From positions 1-33,064 of the forward strand of contig CANQEX010000011.1 of assembly GCA_947596225.1 (NCBI GenBank): a stretch of DNA of 33,064 bases. The letters are read 5' to 3'. This document shows, piece by piece, positions 31,825-33,064 of the stretch. Every line of letters starts with the position of its first letter. Position 1 is the stretch's first letter. The position numbers were made by a program, and so were the translations under genes. The notes beneath the pieces were generated by a model. That model had not been told where the DNA came from. It saw only the letters and a list, made by a program, of their open reading frames with translations, and did no database searches. Origin of the DNA: an uncultured Clostridia bacterium. GTDB lineage: Bacteria; Bacillota; Clostridia; TANB77; CAG-508.

Positions 31825-32529
31825 TTATTCTCTTTCGTCTGTTTCATTTTCTTTTACTTGATCTTGATTTTTTGAATTAAGCCTATTTTTAATTGCTGAG
31901 AACATTCCTTTAATCTTTCCTTTTGCATTATCATAAATTTGTTTAAATTTAGATTGACTTACAACGGGCATTTGTCCACCCTCAATTCTATGGTTAGTTT
32001 CTCCTTGTAATTTAGTTTTTGATTCATTCATTCGTGCTACAGTAAGTGCATTGTTCATTTCATTTCTCAATTCATAATAGTCCATATAATTCTCTGCTGA
32101 AATATTCAATCCATCTAACTCATTTTTAATATAATCTTCTATAGCTTCTACCCCAGCACCTACACCAATACGATGTGATGGAATACTATCCCATTTAAAA
32201 TTATCATTAAAAATTTTTTCGTCATCTTCTGTTATATATTTTCTATTTTCCCCTTGAACTTCAGATAATCTTGATTTAGCATCTTCATACTCCTCTTTAC
32301 TACATCTTATTGATACACCATCTTTCCCTATAGCTCTAATATTACTAGATCCTTTATTTTGTGATTGAACTAATAATTTATTAACCAAATTATTTAATAA
32401 AAATTTCTCTACTTTAATACTATCTGGTACATTATCCTCTCCAACTTTTCTTTCAAAATCTTTTAATAATGCCAACTTTTGTAAGTAATGATTTGCCCAA
32501 TTATTATTACCTCTAATATTTTGTTCCAT
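31825..32529 (-). CDS. Unknown protein B of the tRNA-Phe islet
   Basis: 234 residues that I do not recognise. It is soluble, with no signal peptide or membrane span. The first part is helical (NNWANHYLQKLALLKDFERK, VEKFLLNNLVNKLLVQSQ). A segment with Gly and Cys follows (NIRAIGKDGVSIRCSKEEYE), then a helical middle (VGAGVEAIEDYIKNELDGL, YYELRNEMNNALTVARMNES), then a basic tail (FKQIYDNAKGKIKGMFSAI). The tail of this protein and that of its neighbour both end in basic amphipathic helices. The ATG at 32529 has AAAGGAG about 11 nt upstream. It is the first gene of a two-gene operon whose promoter (32664-32692) is centred on a perfect palindrome, which suggests tight control by a regulator not encoded here. 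Confidence 0.75.
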   Translation of the reverse strand: MEQNIRGNNNWANHYLQKLALLKDFERKVGEDNVPDSIKVEKFLLNNLVNKLLVQSQNKGSSNIRAIGKDGVSIRCSKEEYEDAKSRLSEVQGENRKYITEDDEKIFNDNFKWDSIPSHRIGVGAGVEAIEDYIKNELDGLNISAENYMDYYELRNEMNNALTVARMNESKTKLQGETNHRIEGGQMPVVSQSKFKQIYDNAKGKIKGMFSAIKNRLNSKNQDQVKENETDERE

Positions 32530-32654
32530 AATATTTTTTCTCCTTTTTTTCTTTAAATATTTTCTAATACATTATTAATATTTTGCTAAATACTCTAATC
32601 ATTATAATTGTGTAATTTAAATACTTCATTTAGTAGATAAGTTAACAATTTTTT

Positions 32655-32692
32655 ACTAATTATAGTATACTATAATTAGTCATATTTGACAA
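32655..32692 (-). promoter_or_regulatory. Promoter with a perfect 26-bp palindrome over the -10
   Basis: TTGTCA (32687-32692) and TATACT (32664-32669) with 17 bp spacing. The palindrome (32655-32680) has half-site ACTAATTATAGTA joined directly to its complement; its centre lies in the -10. A smaller repeat ATAGCAA-TT-TTGCTAT is upstream at 32708-32723. The leader to the first gene is ~125 nt with no further structure noticed. Confidence 0.75.
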
Positions 32693-32782
32693 TATTTTTT
32701 TTAAATTTATAGCAATTTTGCTATTTGTCATGCAAAAAGAGATATTTTCAGAAAGTTGCACCCCAACTATTGACTTTGAACC

Positions 32783-32837
32783 TCTAAAAAAACGATACCT
32801 AAAGTATCGTTTCTTCTTTGGTGGCTTCAAGTGGAAT
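32783..32837 (-). repeat. Copy of the tRNA-Phe 3' end and terminator (55 bp)
   Basis: Identical over 55 bp to 32954-33008, offset 171 bp. It holds the last part of the T-arm, the 3' acceptor strand, CCA and the tRNA terminator (hairpin AAACGATAC / GTATCGTTT). Identity stops in the T-stem at GTGGAAT. A tRNA 3'-end copy is the usual footprint of site-specific integration into a tRNA gene; loss of most of a tandem tRNA copy is the alternative. Confidence 0.85.
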
Positions 32838-32940
32838 TCGCCAAGCCGCGTCGGAAAAATAGTCCACCGGACTATTTTTGCCTAAGTTTCAGGCTAACCC
32901 TGTTAGCCTAAAACTTGGCAACCTCCTTTTCGATTCCACT
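32830..32940. other. ~110-bp multi-hairpin element between the tRNA-Phe copies
   Basis: Outer arms AGTGGAATTCG (32830-32840) and CGATTCCACT (32931-32940) pair with one bulge. Inside them GCCAAG pairs with CTTGGC (32840-32845 / 32914-32919). Within are two hairpins: AAAAATAGTCC-ACC-GGACTATTTTT (perfect 11-bp stem, about 32855-32879) and AAGTTTCAGGCTAA / TTAGCCTAAAACTT (about 32884-32916), whose inner seven pairs are perfect. It is clearly richer in G+C than its surroundings. Pairing is slightly better for minus-strand RNA (a G-U replaces a mismatch). Confidence 0.65.
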
Positions 32941-32946
32941 CATCTC
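32923..32946 (+). repeat. 24-bp direct repeat, right copy
   Basis: CTCCTTTTCGATTCCAC followed by TCATCTC, one mismatch from the copy at 30689-30712 and in the same orientation. It overlaps the outer arm of the foldable element and lies 8 bp from the second tRNA terminator repeat. Confidence 0.7.
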
Positions 32947-32956
32947 AAAATCTTCT

Positions 32957-32983
32957 AAAAAAACGATACCTAAAGTATCGTTT
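32957..32983 (-). terminator. Terminator of tRNA-Phe
   Basis: Perfect 9-bp stem AAACGATAC / GTATCGTTT with a 5-nt loop and a T-run on the minus strand, 6 bp after the encoded CCA. An identical copy lies at 32786-32812. Confidence 0.8.
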
Positions 32984-32989
32984 CTTCTT

Positions 32990-33064
32990 TGGTGGCTTCA
33001 AGTGGAATCGAACCACTGACACGGGGATTTTCAGTCCCCTGCTCTACCAACTGAGCTATGAAGC
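32990..33064 (-). tRNA. tRNA-Phe (anticodon GAA), first base outside the window
   Basis: The minus strand reads GCTTCATAGCTCAGTTGG, then GTAGAGCA, then an anticodon arm GGGGA-CTGAAAA-TCCCC with anticodon GAA, then the T-arm AGTGG-TTCGATT-CCACT, the acceptor strand TGAAGCC, discriminator A and an encoded CCA. Pairing requires a G at 33065 as position 1 (GGCTTCA with TGAAGCC), so 75 of 76 bases are present. It is followed by its own terminator. The 3' end of this gene, from the T-stem on, is duplicated at 32783-32837. Confidence 0.95.

Noticed and set aside
32830..32940. Integron attC site
   Set aside because: The hairpins resemble one superficially, but no proper GTTRRRY / RYYYAAC core pair is present and no integron integrase is seen.
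1..33064. CRISPR arrays, insertion sequences, rRNA genes or a phage gene cluster
   Set aside because: Looked for and not found. No regularly spaced repeats with spacers, no transposase or integrase and no structural phage genes are visible.

Overview
The window is strongly A+T-rich DNA from a low-GC Gram-positive bacterium. It is most likely a member of the Clostridia (Bacillota), perhaps an uncultured gut lineage. The support is GGAGG-type ribosome sites, sigma-A-like promoters (TTGACA/TATAAT), a T-box in front of aspS, ClpC with a UVR linker, MltG, a YtrA-type GntR regulator with an ABC-2 exporter, and normal use of the standard code. Genus cannot be read from the sequence. Most genes lie on the minus strand.

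Layout. 1-4800: the 5' part of lysS, then a four-gene minus-strand operon (amino-acid ABC binding lipoprotein, permease, ATPase, and the dipeptidase PepD). A histidine leader peptide, MKYSLNGNKHHH, and a transcription attenuator precede it. Together they look like a histidine-scavenging unit: an importer and an aminoacyl-histidine dipeptidase made when charged tRNA-His is scarce. 4800-13400: a WG-repeat surface protein, aspS under a T-box, mltG with a degenerate GH18-like protein, an NfeD/slipin membrane pair, a cysteine desulfurase and a small membrane protein. 13500-22000: a CDF metal exporter with manganese-type site residues, a stand-alone clpC, an OmpR-type two-component system and two tandem mgtE Mg2+ transporter genes. 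22000-26000: a SAM methyltransferase and the operon guaA / metallophosphoesterase / lepB. The GMP synthase has a long C-terminus resembling the eukaryotic form. 26000-30000: an ABC half-exporter with a palindrome over its -35, then a GntR-ATPase-permease operon whose promoter carries three operator-like repeats at a 10-bp period.

30000-33064 is the accessory-looking end. It holds a NUDIX gene and a gene-poor stretch with a strong promoter followed at once by an intrinsic terminator (a small RNA or an orphan leader). Next are two unrecognised genes driven by a promoter whose -10 lies in a perfect 26-bp palindrome, then a highly foldable ~110-bp element and tRNA-Phe. The tRNA 3' end plus its terminator (55 bp) is exactly duplicated 171 bp away. 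A second 24-bp near-perfect direct repeat brackets the ~2.2 kb holding the two unknown genes. This looks like a small integrated islet or the scar of one at tRNA-Phe. No integrase gene is visible inside the window.

The strongest candidates for new biology are the histidine leader/attenuator (4549-4755) and the tRNA-Phe islet with its palindromic promoter and structured element (30689-33064).
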